A DNA stretch of 64,000 bases, taken from NCBI RefSeq assembly GCF_010537335.1, contig NZ_AP019711.1, positions 186,001 through 250,000 on the forward strand, read 5' to 3'. Below, in pieces: positions 16,377 through 25,423 of this stretch. A model generated the notes under the pieces. The model did not search any database, was not told the origin of the DNA, and saw only the letters and a list, made by a program, of their open reading frames with translations. The translations under genes and the position numbers were made by a program. Origin of the DNA: Amedibacterium intestinale. GTDB lineage: Bacteria > Bacillota_I > Bacilli_A > Erysipelotrichales > Erysipelotrichaceae. How positions within the stretch are numbered: the stretch's first letter is position 1; each line of letters opens with the position of its first letter.

Positions 16377-16673
16377 ATGAACGATATTTTTAAGGATATG
16401 CAGGCAAAGGTCGGCTGTGATTATATTTCCGACCTGTCCTCTTACAAGCGTAAGGTGTGGCAGGAAATGAAACGACTGAACCCTGCCAACTATGAAGAAA
16501 GACAGTTAGAAGATTTTTCAAAGTATGTGTTTGGTATGTCGTACCAGACCATAAAAGATGTGATGAAACAACAGAAAGGACGTGAGGAACAATGCAGGAA
16601 ACAAGGGTGCTGGTGGAAACGAAAGGAACAACTGGCGAAGAAACAATATCATACTGGTTCGACCTGCCGATAG
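16377..16673 (+). CDS. Small conserved conjugation-module protein upstream of ArdA
   Basis: A 98-codon frame with GGAGTG before its ATG. The first 70 or so residues (VGCDYISDLSSYKRKVWQEMKRL, then a KYVFGMSYQTIKDVM helix) look like a genuine small helical protein of the kind often placed before ardA in Tn916-like elements. The last 27 residues overlap the ardA frame and are Lys/Cys/Trp-rich, as expected where one frame is constrained by another. Function unknown. Confidence 0.6.
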   Translation: MNDIFKDMQAKVGCDYISDLSSYKRKVWQEMKRLNPANYEERQLEDFSKYVFGMSYQTIKDVMKQQKGREEQCRKQGCWWKRKEQLAKKQYHTGSTCR

Positions 16674-17095
16674 ATGTTGCCGAATTTGAAGAAAAGTTAG
16701 GTATCGGTGCAGAAAGTCAAGATTATTGTATTATCGAAAAGGTGTTGCCTTATGCTGATGAAGTTCACGAACATACAAGCGTGTACCAGCTCAACGAATT
16801 AGATTTTATGTACCGCCAGCTTTCAAGTGATATGCAAGAAGAATATACAGCACTTCTTACCGTGTATGAAAATTTAGAAGCACTTTATATTTGCAGAAAT
16901 GTGATTACGGTTTATCCCGACTGCAAAAGCATGATAGATGTTGCAAGGCAAAAGCTGATGAATGACCCGACGTTCAAACATTTATCCGAGGACTGTCAAG
17001 AATATTACTTTGACTTTGAAGCCTACGCTTCTCACTTGCAGGAACACGGGAAATTTTTAGTAACAGAACACGGTATCTTTGAACTGCCAGAGTAG
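16592..17095 (+). CDS. ardA: Antirestriction protein ArdA (copy 1, Tn916 Orf18-like)
   Basis: A 167-residue acidic DNA-mimic protein that blocks type I restriction enzymes so that newly transferred DNA survives. The length and the high Asp/Glu content match Tn916 ArdA (about 166 residues). Typical features are the ISYWFDLPIDVAEFEEKLGI opening and the C-terminal YFDFEAYASHLQEHGKFLVTEHGIFELPE. It overlaps the preceding small gene by 82 bp and is followed after 17 bp by a second ardA. Confidence 0.92.
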   Translation: MQETRVLVETKGTTGEETISYWFDLPIDVAEFEEKLGIGAESQDYCIIEKVLPYADEVHEHTSVYQLNELDFMYRQLSSDMQEEYTALLTVYENLEALYICRNVITVYPDCKSMIDVARQKLMNDPTFKHLSEDCQEYYFDFEAYASHLQEHGKFLVTEHGIFELPE

Positions 17096-17112
17096 GAAAT
17101 GAGGTGGTGCTT

Positions 17113-17616
17113 ATGATTGATGATATGGCGGTTTATATTGCTAATCTTGGCAAATACAATGAGGGATATTTAGTCGGTGCTTGGTTCACGTTTCCTATTG
17201 ACGAGGAAGATGTGAAAGAAAAAATCGGCTTGAATGAACAGTATGAGGAATACGCTATCCATGATACCGACAACTTCCCTATTGCGATTGGCGAGTATGT
17301 TTCCATTGAGGAACTCAATGATATGTATGAAATGATAGAGGAACTTCCCGATTATATCGTAGAGTGTCTGGACGAATTTATCAGCCACTACGGGACGCTG
17401 GAAGAAGTCGTGGAACACAAGGACGATATTTATTATTATCCCGACTGTGAAACCATGACAGACGTTGCCTACTACTATGTAGACGAATTGCAGGCACTAG
17501 GGGATATTCCACCCAGCTTACAGAACTACATTGACTATGAAGCCTACGGGCGAGATTTGGATATGGGCGGTTGCTTTATCGAAACAAGCCGAGGTATGTG
17601 CGAGATACCATACTAA
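17113..17616 (+). CDS. ardA: Antirestriction protein ArdA (copy 2)
   Basis: A 167-residue second ArdA, with the same architecture (YNEGYLVGAWFTFPIDEEDVKEKIGL at the start; YIDYEAYGRDLDMGGCFIETSRGMCEI at the end) but strongly diverged from copy 1. The ATG at 17113 is preferred over upstream GTG codons because GAGGTG lies at the right distance. It is extremely acidic, fitting a DNA mimic. The two copies probably target different restriction enzymes. Confidence 0.9.
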   Translation: MIDDMAVYIANLGKYNEGYLVGAWFTFPIDEEDVKEKIGLNEQYEEYAIHDTDNFPIAIGEYVSIEELNDMYEMIEELPDYIVECLDEFISHYGTLEEVVEHKDDIYYYPDCETMTDVAYYYVDELQALGDIPPSLQNYIDYEAYGRDLDMGGCFIETSRGMCEIPY

Positions 17617-17669
17617 CGCTGGAAGATCAGCGACAAGCATTGTTGCTACTGACAGTGTATTTCTCTTTT

Positions 17670-17706
17670 AAGGGACAGTCTGAAACATGGCTGTCCTTTT
17701 CTATTT
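17670..17706 (+). terminator. Intra-operon hairpin before tcpE
   Basis: AAGGGACAG / CTGTCCTTT with a 12-base loop, followed by TTCTATTTT and then the tcpE ribosome site. It has terminator form but lies inside the transfer operon, so it is probably an attenuator or RNA-processing site. Confidence 0.6.
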
Positions 17707-17725
17707 TGAAAGGAGCTGAAAGAAC

Positions 17726-18124
17726 TTGAAAAAGATTAAATCTTATACGGGTATCTGGAACGTGGAAAAAGTCTTGTATGCAATCAATGACTTTAACTTA
17801 CCCTTTCCCGTTACCTTTACACAGATTACATGGTTTGTGATTACGGAATTTATCATCATTCTGTTTGGGGATATTCCCCCACTTTCCATGATTGAGGGAG
17901 CATTTCTCAAATATTTTGGTATTCCCGTTGCTCTCACTTGGTTTATGTCGCAGAAAACTTTTGACGGAAAGAAGCCGTACAGCTTTTTGAAATCACAGAT
18001 AACCTATGCCCTGCGACCTAAAATCACTTATGCAGGAAAAGCCGTAAAACTGCATAAGCAGACCTTGAATGAAACAATCACGGCAGTAAGGAGTGTGAAC
18101 TATGTTCCCGATAAAATATATTGA
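17726..18124 (+). CDS. tcpE: TcpE-family conjugal transfer membrane protein (Tn916 Orf17-like)
   Basis: A 132-residue inner-membrane component of the Tn916/ICEBs1 (ConD) and pCW3 (TcpE) transfer channels. Two hydrophobic helices (about 29-47 and 62-78) are followed by a basic cytoplasmic tail. The start is a TTG with AAAGGAGCTG upstream; no in-frame ATG fits. It overlaps the VirB4-like gene by 23 bp, indicating coupled translation. Confidence 0.88.
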   Translation: MKKIKSYTGIWNVEKVLYAINDFNLPFPVTFTQITWFVITEFIIILFGDIPPLSMIEGAFLKYFGIPVALTWFMSQKTFDGKKPYSFLKSQITYALRPKITYAGKAVKLHKQTLNETITAVRSVNYVPDKIY

Positions 18125-20552
18125 CAATAACCTTGTCTGGAACAAGGACAATGAGGTGTTCGCTTACTATGAGTTGATACCGTATAACTATTCTTTCCTA
18201 TCCGCAGAGCAGAAATTTATCGTGCATGACAGCTTTCGCCAGCTTATCGCACAGTCCCGTGAGGGTAAAATTCATGCCTTGCAGATTGCCACAGAAAGCT
18301 CCATACGAAGTATGCAGGAACAGTCAAAGAAACTGGTAACTGGAAAATTAAAGGAAGTTGCCTATCAGAAGATAGACGAACAGACCGAAGCGTTAGTATC
18401 TATGATTGGGGACAATCAAGTGGACTACCGTTTTTTTCTTGGCTTTAAGCTCATGGTTACGGAAGAACAGCTCAATCTGAAGAACATCAAAAAATCGGCG
18501 TGGCTGACGTTTACGGAATTTCTCCATGAAGTGAACCACACGCTGATGAATGACTTTGTTTCCATGCCGAATGATGAAATCAACCGTTACATGAAAATGG
18601 AAAAGTTACTGGAAAATAAAATATCAAGGCGTTTTAAGGTGCGTCGCTTGGAAATCAATGATTTTGGGTATCTCATGGAACATCTTTACGGCAGGGACGG
18701 TATCGCCTATGAAGATTATGAGTACCAGCTACCAAAGAAAAAATTGAACAAAGAAACGCTGATAAAATACTACGACCTTATCCGTCCGACAAGGTGTGTG
18801 ATTGAGGAAAGCCAGCGGTATTTACGATTGGAACATGAGGACAAGGAAAGTTATGTGTCCTACTTTACTGTCAATGCGATTGTCGGGGAGCTTGATTTTC
18901 CGTCGTCTGAAATCTTCTATTTCCAGCAACAGCAATTCACATTCCCCGTTGATACTTCTATGAATGTAGAAATCGTGGAGAACCGAAAAGCATTAACGAC
19001 AGTAAGAAACAAGAAAAAGGAATTGAAAGACCTTGACAATCACGCTTATCAAGCAGGAAGTGAAACCAGCTCAAATGTGGTGGACGCCTTAGACAGCGTG
19101 GACGAGCTGGAAACAGACTTAGACCAGAGCAAAGAAAGTATGTATAAGTTAAGCTACGTGATACGGGTGTCTGCACCCGATCTTGACGAGCTGAAACGCC
19201 GTTGTGATGAAGTCAAGGACTTTTACGACGACCTCAATGTAAAGTTGGTGCGTCCTGCTGGGGATATGCTGGGGCTTCATTCTGAATTTCTTCCAGCCAG
19301 CAAGCGATATATCAATGACTATGTGCAGTATGTAAAATCAGATTTCTTGGCAGGGCTTGGTTTTGGTGCGACCCAGCAGTTAGGAGAAACTATGGGTATC
19401 TATATGGGCTATTCCGTTGATACGGGAAGAAATGTGTACCTGCAACCGTCCCTTGCCAGTCAAGGTGTGAAAGGTACAGTAACAAATGCCCTTGCTTCTG
19501 CTTTTGTCGGTTCGCTTGGCGGTGGGAAGTCGTTCTGCAACAATCTTCTGGTGTATTATGCTGTGCTGTTTGGCGGTCAAGCGGTTATCTTAGACCCTAA
19601 ATCAGAGCGTGGCAACTGGAAAGAAACGCTCCCAGAGATAGCCCGTGAAATCAATATCGTAAACCTTACCAGCGACAAGGACAATGCAGGACTTCTTGAC
19701 CCATTTGTGATTATGAAAGATAAAGAGGACGGAGCGACGCTGGCAAAAGAAATCTTAACATTTTTAACGGGTATCTCTACCCGTGACGGAGATAAATTCC
19801 CTGTGCTTATTAGTGCAATCAGCAAGGTATCTGAAAGCGAACACAGAGGACTGTTAAATGTTATCACAGAATTACGGCAAGAGAATACACCGATTGCGAA
19901 CCATATCGCAAATCATATTGCCAGTTTTACAAATTATGATTTTGCACATCTGCTGTTTTCGGACGGGACAGTAGAAAATACAATCAGTCTGGATAACCAG
20001 CTCAATATCATTCAAGTAGCTGACCTTGTACTGCCAGATAAAGATACCACTTTTAACGAATACACGACCATTGAATTATTATCGGTGGCAATGCTGATTG
20101 TGATTAGTACCTTTGCCCTTGATTTTATCCATTCAGACAGAAGTATTTTTAAGATTGTAGACCTTGACGAAGCGTGGGCGTTCTTAAATGTGGCACAAGG
20201 CGAAACGCTATCAAATAAGCTGGTTCGTGCTGGACGAGCTATGCAGGCAGGCGTTTATTTCGTTACACAATCCTCTGGCGACGTGTCAAAGGAAAGTCTG
20301 AAAAACAATATCGGCTTAAAATTCGCTTTCCGTTCTACTGACATCAACGAGATAAAGCAGACCTTAGAATTTTTCGGTATCGACAAGGACGACGAGAACA
20401 ACCAGAAACGCTTGCGTGATTTGGAGAACGGACAATGCTTATTGCAGGACTTATACGGACGTGTTGGTGTGGTGCAGATACACCCAGTCTTTGAAGAACT
20501 GCTACACGCCTTTGATACCAGACCGCCCATGCAGAGAAATGAGGTGGAGTGA
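18102..20552 (+). CDS. VirB4-type conjugation ATPase (Tn916 Orf16 / ConE-like)
   Basis: An 816-residue motor ATPase of the conjugation channel. Walker A SLGGGKSFCNN is at about 471-481, followed by AVILDPKSERGNW, and Walker B IVDLDEAWAFL is near 690, with the downstream VYFVTQSSGDVSKES motif. The length and order match Tn916 Orf16 and ICEBs1 ConE. It overlaps tcpE at its start and the VirB6-like gene at its end, so the three are one translational unit. Confidence 0.95.
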   Translation: MFPIKYIDNNLVWNKDNEVFAYYELIPYNYSFLSAEQKFIVHDSFRQLIAQSREGKIHALQIATESSIRSMQEQSKKLVTGKLKEVAYQKIDEQTEALVSMIGDNQVDYRFFLGFKLMVTEEQLNLKNIKKSAWLTFTEFLHEVNHTLMNDFVSMPNDEINRYMKMEKLLENKISRRFKVRRLEINDFGYLMEHLYGRDGIAYEDYEYQLPKKKLNKETLIKYYDLIRPTRCVIEESQRYLRLEHEDKESYVSYFTVNAIVGELDFPSSEIFYFQQQQFTFPVDTSMNVEIVENRKALTTVRNKKKELKDLDNHAYQAGSETSSNVVDALDSVDELETDLDQSKESMYKLSYVIRVSAPDLDELKRRCDEVKDFYDDLNVKLVRPAGDMLGLHSEFLPASKRYINDYVQYVKSDFLAGLGFGATQQLGETMGIYMGYSVDTGRNVYLQPSLASQGVKGTVTNALASAFVGSLGGGKSFCNNLLVYYAVLFGGQAVILDPKSERGNWKETLPEIAREINIVNLTSDKDNAGLLDPFVIMKDKEDGATLAKEILTFLTGISTRDGDKFPVLISAISKVSESEHRGLLNVITELRQENTPIANHIANHIASFTNYDFAHLLFSDGTVENTISLDNQLNIIQVADLVLPDKDTTFNEYTTIELLSVAMLIVISTFALDFIHSDRSIFKIVDLDEAWAFLNVAQGETLSNKLVRAGRAMQAGVYFVTQSSGDVSKESLKNNIGLKFAFRSTDINEIKQTLEFFGIDKDDENNQKRLRDLENGQCLLQDLYGRVGVVQIHPVFEELLHAFDTRPPMQRNEVE

Positions 20553-22711
20553 TGAAAGAAAGGATAAAAGGTGCGTTCACAAAAAAGAAGATTTTCCACT
20601 TTCTCAAAATGGCTCTGTTCGTGGTGGCACTCTCCCTTATCCTGCTTTCACTTCTGGGGACGGTAGCTCATGCGACAGGGCTTGTGGACGATACCATAAA
20701 CGCAGAAAATCTATACTCAAAATATCCCCTTTCCAACTACCAGCTTGATTTTTATGTGGATAATAGCTGGTCGTGGCTTCCGTGGAACTGGCTGGACGGT
20801 ATTGGAAAATCGGTGCAGTACGGGCTTTACTGCATTACCAACTTTGTCTGGACGATAAGCCTTTATTTAAGCAATGCAACGGGCTATGTGGTGCAGGAAG
20901 CCTATAAACTGGACTTCATCAACGATATGGCAGACAGTATCGGCAAAAGCATACAGACCCTTGCAGGTGTTACCGAGAATGGCTTCGGGAGTACGGGATT
21001 TTATGTAGGTTCTCTATTACTGATAATTTTAATCATTGGCATTTATGTTGCCTATACAGGACTGATAAAAAGAGAAACCAGCAAAGCGGTTCAAGCGGTT
21101 ATCAATTTTCTTGTGGTGTTCGTGCTGTCGGCTTCGTTTATTGCCTATGCTCCCGACTACATCAAGAAGATAAATGAGTTTTCATCAGACATCAGTACCG
21201 CTTCACTTGACTTGGGAACAAAAATCATGCTCCCCAACTCTGAAAGCGAGGGTAAGGACAGCGTGGACTTGATACGGGACAGCCTATTTTCTATTCAAGT
21301 GGAACAGCCGTGGCTACTCTTGCAATTTGGGAACAGCAACGCAGAAGAAATCGGGACAGACCGTGTGGAAGCTCTGGTATCGGCAAGCCCAGAGGACGAG
21401 GACGGGAAAACCAGAGAAGAAGTCGTAAAAACGGAAATTGAGGACAATGACAACAACAATCTGACGATACCGCAGGTCGTGAACCGTTTAGGTATGGTGT
21501 TCTTCCTATTCATTTTTAATATAGGTATCACAATCTTTGTATTCTTACTGACGGGGATAATGATGTTAAGCCAGATACTTTTTATTATCTTTGCAATGTT
21601 TTTACCTATCAGTTTTCTTCTTTCCATGATACCTAGTCAACAAAATCTGGCAAAGCAGGCAATCGTGAGGGTGTTTAATACCATAATGACACGGGCAGGA
21701 ATTACACTCATTGTAACGGTGGCGTTCAGTATTTCCAGTATGTTTTATAACATCTCCAAAGAGTACCCGTTTTTTATGGTGGCGTTCTTACAGATAGTGT
21801 GTTTTGCAGGTATCTTTATCAAGTTAGGCGACTTAATGAATATGTTCTCTTTGAACGCTGGCGACAGTCAAAACATGGGACGCAGGATATTCCGCAGACC
21901 GTATCTGTTTATGCGACATAGAGCTAGGCGTATGGAAAGACGGCTTGCTGGTGCGGTTACTGCTGGCGGTGTCGCTGGTGCGGTGGCAGGTAGCACGATT
22001 TCAAACAGAAAACCGACAAGGAACACAGCTACAAAAGACAGTCGGGGTAATACATCTTTCAGCATGGGACAACGTGCAGGTTCAAAGGTGGGTGCTGTCT
22101 TAGATACGAAAAATAAAGTAAAAGACAAGGCAAATGCTGTCAAAGAAAATATCAAGGATATGCCGACACAGACCGCTTATGCGGTGTATTCCGCAAAGGA
22201 AAAGGCAAAGTCCAGCGTGTCCGACTTCAAGCGTGGCATGGTGCAGGAACAGCAGTCCAGACAGACGGGACGATTGGAAAAGCAGGAACAGCATAGACAG
22301 AATATCGCTGACAAGCGTATGGAGCTTCAAAAGGCACAAGAAGCAAGGCAGGCACAGCGAAAGGCTGACGGATCAGCGACAACGGGAGCTACCCGTCCCC
22401 ATGAGCGACCAGCCACAGCTTCAAAGACGAGTGCTGAAAAAATGCAGGAAGTGAAACGTCCTGCCACAGCGACCACTTCAAAAGCAAGTGAGCCAGTCAA
22501 GACAAATGTTATTAAAGAGCGTCCGTTATCTTCTGGTGTTTCTGATAGGAAAGCGACCCAGCCTGCACAGACAGTACATAGGCAGAATGTAGAAAAAGTG
22601 GTATCGCAGGAAACACGCCAGAATTACACCAAAGACCGTAGGACAAAGGTTCAGCAGACCACAGAGAAAACCCGTAACCTTGTAACGAAGAAAGGACAGA
22701 AGAAAAAATGA
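20552..22711 (+). CDS. VirB6-like conjugation membrane protein (Tn916 Orf15 / ConG-like)
   Basis: A 719-residue polytopic membrane protein forming part of the channel. A signal-anchor (about 20-45) is followed by hydrophobic segments near 100, 155, 185, 310, 345 and 400, then a 270-residue basic Lys/Arg/Gln/Thr-rich cytoplasmic tail that looks disordered and may contact DNA or the ATPase. The ATG overlaps the stop of the VirB4 gene (TGATG). A GTG one codon earlier is possible. It overlaps the next gene by 4 bp. Confidence 0.9.
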   Translation: MKERIKGAFTKKKIFHFLKMALFVVALSLILLSLLGTVAHATGLVDDTINAENLYSKYPLSNYQLDFYVDNSWSWLPWNWLDGIGKSVQYGLYCITNFVWTISLYLSNATGYVVQEAYKLDFINDMADSIGKSIQTLAGVTENGFGSTGFYVGSLLLIILIIGIYVAYTGLIKRETSKAVQAVINFLVVFVLSASFIAYAPDYIKKINEFSSDISTASLDLGTKIMLPNSESEGKDSVDLIRDSLFSIQVEQPWLLLQFGNSNAEEIGTDRVEALVSASPEDEDGKTREEVVKTEIEDNDNNNLTIPQVVNRLGMVFFLFIFNIGITIFVFLLTGIMMLSQILFIIFAMFLPISFLLSMIPSQQNLAKQAIVRVFNTIMTRAGITLIVTVAFSISSMFYNISKEYPFFMVAFLQIVCFAGIFIKLGDLMNMFSLNAGDSQNMGRRIFRRPYLFMRHRARRMERRLAGAVTAGGVAGAVAGSTISNRKPTRNTATKDSRGNTSFSMGQRAGSKVGAVLDTKNKVKDKANAVKENIKDMPTQTAYAVYSAKEKAKSSVSDFKRGMVQEQQSRQTGRLEKQEQHRQNIADKRMELQKAQEARQAQRKADGSATTGATRPHERPATASKTSAEKMQEVKRPATATTSKASEPVKTNVIKERPLSSGVSDRKATQPAQTVHRQNVEKVVSQETRQNYTKDRRTKVQQTTEKTRNLVTKKGQKKK

Positions 22712-23715
22712 AACTGAAACATATCGCTCTCATTGGCAGTCTGTTTCCTATCCTCTTTTCTCTGGTGCTTTTCTTTGGGGTGTTGATTAGTGCGGACAGC
22801 GACGACGAGAACAGCAATTTTTCTTCTGGCATTACGGGTATGAACTTATCCGCAGAAGTCTTGAAACATCAGCCTATGGTAGAAAAATACGCCAGAGAAT
22901 ACGGTATCTCCGAGTATGTCAATGTGCTATTGGCTATCATTCAAGTAGAAAGTGGCGGTACGGCAGAAGATGTTATGCAGAGTTCAGAAAGTCTGGGACT
23001 ACCGCCCAACTCTTTAGATACGGAAAGCTCAATCAAGCAGGGGTGTAAATATTTTGCGTCCCTGCTTTCTTCTTGCAAAAATCAAGGTATCGACGATTTG
23101 AATGTAGCGATACAGTCTTATAACTATGGTGGTGGCTATGTGGGATATGTGGCAGGAAAAGGAAAGAAGCACACTTTTAATCTTGCAGAGAGCTTCGCCC
23201 GTGAGAAATCGGGTGGAAAGAAAGTAACCTATACCAACCCGATAGCCGTTGCAAAGAATGGGGGCTGGCGGTATGGCTATGGAAATATGTTCTATGTGGA
23301 ATTAGTCAATCAATATCTGACCGTGGCACACTTTGATAATGCGACGGCACAAGCGATTATGAATGAAGCGTTGAAATATCAAGGCTGGAAGTATGTGTAT
23401 GGTGGCAGTAACCCGAACACTTCCTTTGACTGTAGCGGACTTGTGCAATGGTGTTATGGAAAAGCTGGTATCTCCTTACCGAGAACGGCACAAGCACAGT
23501 ATGACGCTACCCAACATCTTCCACTCTCGCAGGCAAAGGCTGGGGACTTGGTGTTTTTCCATTCTACCTATAACGCTGGTTCGTATGTAACCCACGTCGG
23601 CATTTATGTAGGAAATAATCAGATGTATCATGCAGGCGACCCGATAGGATATGCAGACCTAAGTAGTAGTTACTGGCAACAGCACTTAATCGGTGCAGGA
23701 CGAGTAAAACAATAG
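22708..23715 (+). CDS. Bifunctional lysozyme / NlpC-P60 cell-wall hydrolase (Tn916 Orf14, CwlT-like)
   Basis: A 335-residue exported peptidoglycan hydrolase needed to open the wall for the mating channel. An N-terminal signal-anchor (about 8-30) is followed by a lysozyme-like muramidase domain (about 45-190; IIQVESGG with the catalytic Glu, and YNYGGGYVGYV) and a C-terminal NlpC/P60 endopeptidase (about 215-335) with Cys in FDCSGLVQW, His in THVGIYVGNN and a second His in MYHAGDP. The ATG overlaps the VirB6-like stop (ATGA). Confidence 0.95.
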   Translation: MKLKHIALIGSLFPILFSLVLFFGVLISADSDDENSNFSSGITGMNLSAEVLKHQPMVEKYAREYGISEYVNVLLAIIQVESGGTAEDVMQSSESLGLPPNSLDTESSIKQGCKYFASLLSSCKNQGIDDLNVAIQSYNYGGGYVGYVAGKGKKHTFNLAESFAREKSGGKKVTYTNPIAVAKNGGWRYGYGNMFYVELVNQYLTVAHFDNATAQAIMNEALKYQGWKYVYGGSNPNTSFDCSGLVQWCYGKAGISLPRTAQAQYDATQHLPLSQAKAGDLVFFHSTYNAGSYVTHVGIYVGNNQMYHAGDPIGYADLSSSYWQQHLIGAGRVKQ

Positions 23716-23730
23716 AAAGGACTTGAAAAT

Positions 23731-24642
23731 ATGTTTAAGAAAAATAAGAAACAGACAGAAACTGTCAAAGAACCAAAAGAAAAAAAGGTGCGTACTGTCA
23801 AGGTAGGCACACATAAGAAAACCATGATTGCGTTGTGGGTGGTGCTTATCGCAAGCGTGAGCTTTGGGGTGTATAAGAATTTTACCGCTATCGACCAGCA
23901 CACGACCCATGAAAAAGAAATCATTGAACTTCGTTTGCAGGACACCAACGGGATAGAAAATTTCGTGAAGAACTTTGCGAAGTCTTATTACACATGGAGT
24001 AACAGCAAAGAAGCGATTGAAGCAAGGACGCAGGCAATCAGCGGTTATCTGACAAAGGAATTGCAAGACTTGAATGTTGATACAATCAGAACGGATATAC
24101 CGACCAGCTCCACAGTTACAGATGTGATTGTGTGGCATATCGAGCAATCGGGAACGGACACTTTTTCTGCTACCTACGAAGTAGATCAGCAGATAAAAGA
24201 GGGAGAACAGACAAGCAATGTGAAAGCGACTTATACTGTAAAAGTCCATGTAGACGCTGACGGGGATATGGTAATCATTCAGAACCCTACTCTTGCACCA
24301 GCAATCGAAAAATCAGACTATGAGCCTAAGACACCAGAAGCAGACGCAAGCGTGGACGCTGATACGGTAAATGACGCTACCGCATTTCTGGAAACATTCT
24401 TTAAGCTCTATCCAACAGCCACAGAAAAAGAGCTTGCTTACTATGTATCTGGAAATGTGATTGAGCCTATCGGCAGGGACTACCTTTATTCTGAACTGGT
24501 AAACCCTATCTTTACAAAGGACGGGGATAATGTGAAAGTTAAAGTAGCTGTAAAATTCCTTGATAATCAGACAAAGGCGACACAAGTATCACAGTATGAG
24601 CTTGTGCTACATAAGGATAGCAACTGGAAGATTGTAGGATAA
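23731..24642 (+). CDS. tcpC: TcpC-family conjugal transfer protein (Tn916 Orf13, VirB8-like)
   Basis: A 303-residue bitopic membrane protein. A basic Lys-rich cytoplasmic start (about 1-35) precedes one transmembrane helix (TMIALWVVLIASVSFGVY) and two extracytoplasmic NTF2-like domains (about 75-185 and 205-303), the fold of TcpC and ConB that localises the channel. It is the last gene of the conjugation module and is followed by a strong terminator. Confidence 0.92.
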   Translation: MFKKNKKQTETVKEPKEKKVRTVKVGTHKKTMIALWVVLIASVSFGVYKNFTAIDQHTTHEKEIIELRLQDTNGIENFVKNFAKSYYTWSNSKEAIEARTQAISGYLTKELQDLNVDTIRTDIPTSSTVTDVIVWHIEQSGTDTFSATYEVDQQIKEGEQTSNVKATYTVKVHVDADGDMVIIQNPTLAPAIEKSDYEPKTPEADASVDADTVNDATAFLETFFKLYPTATEKELAYYVSGNVIEPIGRDYLYSELVNPIFTKDGDNVKVKVAVKFLDNQTKATQVSQYELVLHKDSNWKIVG

Positions 24643-24645
24643 AAG

Positions 24646-24688
24646 AAAAAGGCTTGCAGTTCTGTATTGATTTGCAAGCCTAAATATA
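24646..24688. terminator. Terminator ending the conjugation operon
   Basis: AGGCTTGCA (24650-24658) / TGCAAGCCT (24673-24681) with flanking A and T runs. It also faces the convergent tetR gene. The same stem sequence recurs at 26393-26431. Confidence 0.85.
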
Positions 24689-25246
24689 TTATTTATACTT
24701 CTGGAAAATCCCGACTAATAAAGTATCTATCGCTTCAGCTAATTCAAATCTAACTTTATCTGAGGCAGAAAAAGCGTTTCCTAATTGCAAAGTTGTATAA
24801 CCGTGAATTATTCCAGTAAGCATATTTAATATTTCAAGTGTTTTGTCTTTGTTAAGACTGCACGATTGGATAAGAGTAGTTAATAATGAAAGATAGTTGT
24901 TAAAAATGGTTGCTGTTTCCTCTGTTCCGTGCCACACAGCCCATTGAATTGTTTCATAAACTCCGGGGTGTTCAATCATATAGTTTAGGTATTCGATAGA
25001 AACTAACTTAATTGCTTCTTTCCCTATTTTTCCAACGGCAATTTTCATCATTCTTTCATTCATGTCACGCATACCATTATGAGCAACTTCTAAAAGAAGA
25101 TTATCTAAACTTTCTATGTGATTATATAAAGATGGTGTACGAATGTTTAATTTTTGAGCAACAGCTTTTAACGAAACGTTATTTAATCCTTTTTCATCTG
25201 CTAAGTCTGATGTTGCTTTTATTACTGCTTCTTTAGTGGTTTTCAT
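24689..25246 (-). CDS. TetR-family transcriptional regulator with WHG-type C-terminal domain
   Basis: A 185-residue repressor. The N-terminal helix-turn-helix (LADEKGLNNVSLKAVAQKLNIRTPSLYNHIESLDNLL) is typical TetR, and the C-terminal ligand domain holds a WAVWHG motif as in the TetR_C_33/WHG group. Start at 25246 with GAGGTG upstream. It is divergent from the Ntn hydrolase gene; palindromes in the shared 177-bp gap overlap its own promoter and lie downstream of the hydrolase promoter, pointing to auto-repression and control of the hydrolase. The ligand is unknown. Confidence 0.88.
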   Translation of the reverse strand: MKTTKEAVIKATSDLADEKGLNNVSLKAVAQKLNIRTPSLYNHIESLDNLLLEVAHNGMRDMNERMMKIAVGKIGKEAIKLVSIEYLNYMIEHPGVYETIQWAVWHGTEETATIFNNYLSLLTTLIQSCSLNKDKTLEILNMLTGIIHGYTTLQLGNAFSASDKVRFELAEAIDTLLVGIFQKYK

Positions 25247-25282
25247 AGTTATGCACCTCATTCAAAATATCATACAAACACA

Positions 25283-25311
25283 ATTCTAGCTAATTGAATT
25301 AGTGTAGTCAA
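25283..25311 (-). promoter_or_regulatory. tetR promoter with operator in its spacer
   Basis: Minus strand: TTGACT (25306-25311), 17 bp, TAGAAT (25283-25288). The spacer contains the perfect palindrome CTAATTGAATTAG (25290-25302), so the protein bound there would block RNA polymerase. Confidence 0.68.
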
Positions 25312-25339
25312 TAACACAATTAGAAAATTATGATTATTT

Positions 25340-25405
25340 ATTGACTTTCTTACAAAAACATTTTAAAATACTAATTAGATTAGTTAAATGACTATTTGAA
25401 ATAGT
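25340..25405 (+). promoter_or_regulatory. Ntn-hydrolase promoter and downstream palindromic operators
   Basis: TTGACT (25340-25345), 17 bp, TAAAAT (25363-25368). Directly after it lie ACTAA / TTAGT (25369-25384) and the perfect palindrome ACTATTTGAAATAGT (25391-25405), a good place for TetR-family repression. Confidence 0.62.
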
Positions 25406-25423
25406 ATTTTGAGGAGTGATTAT

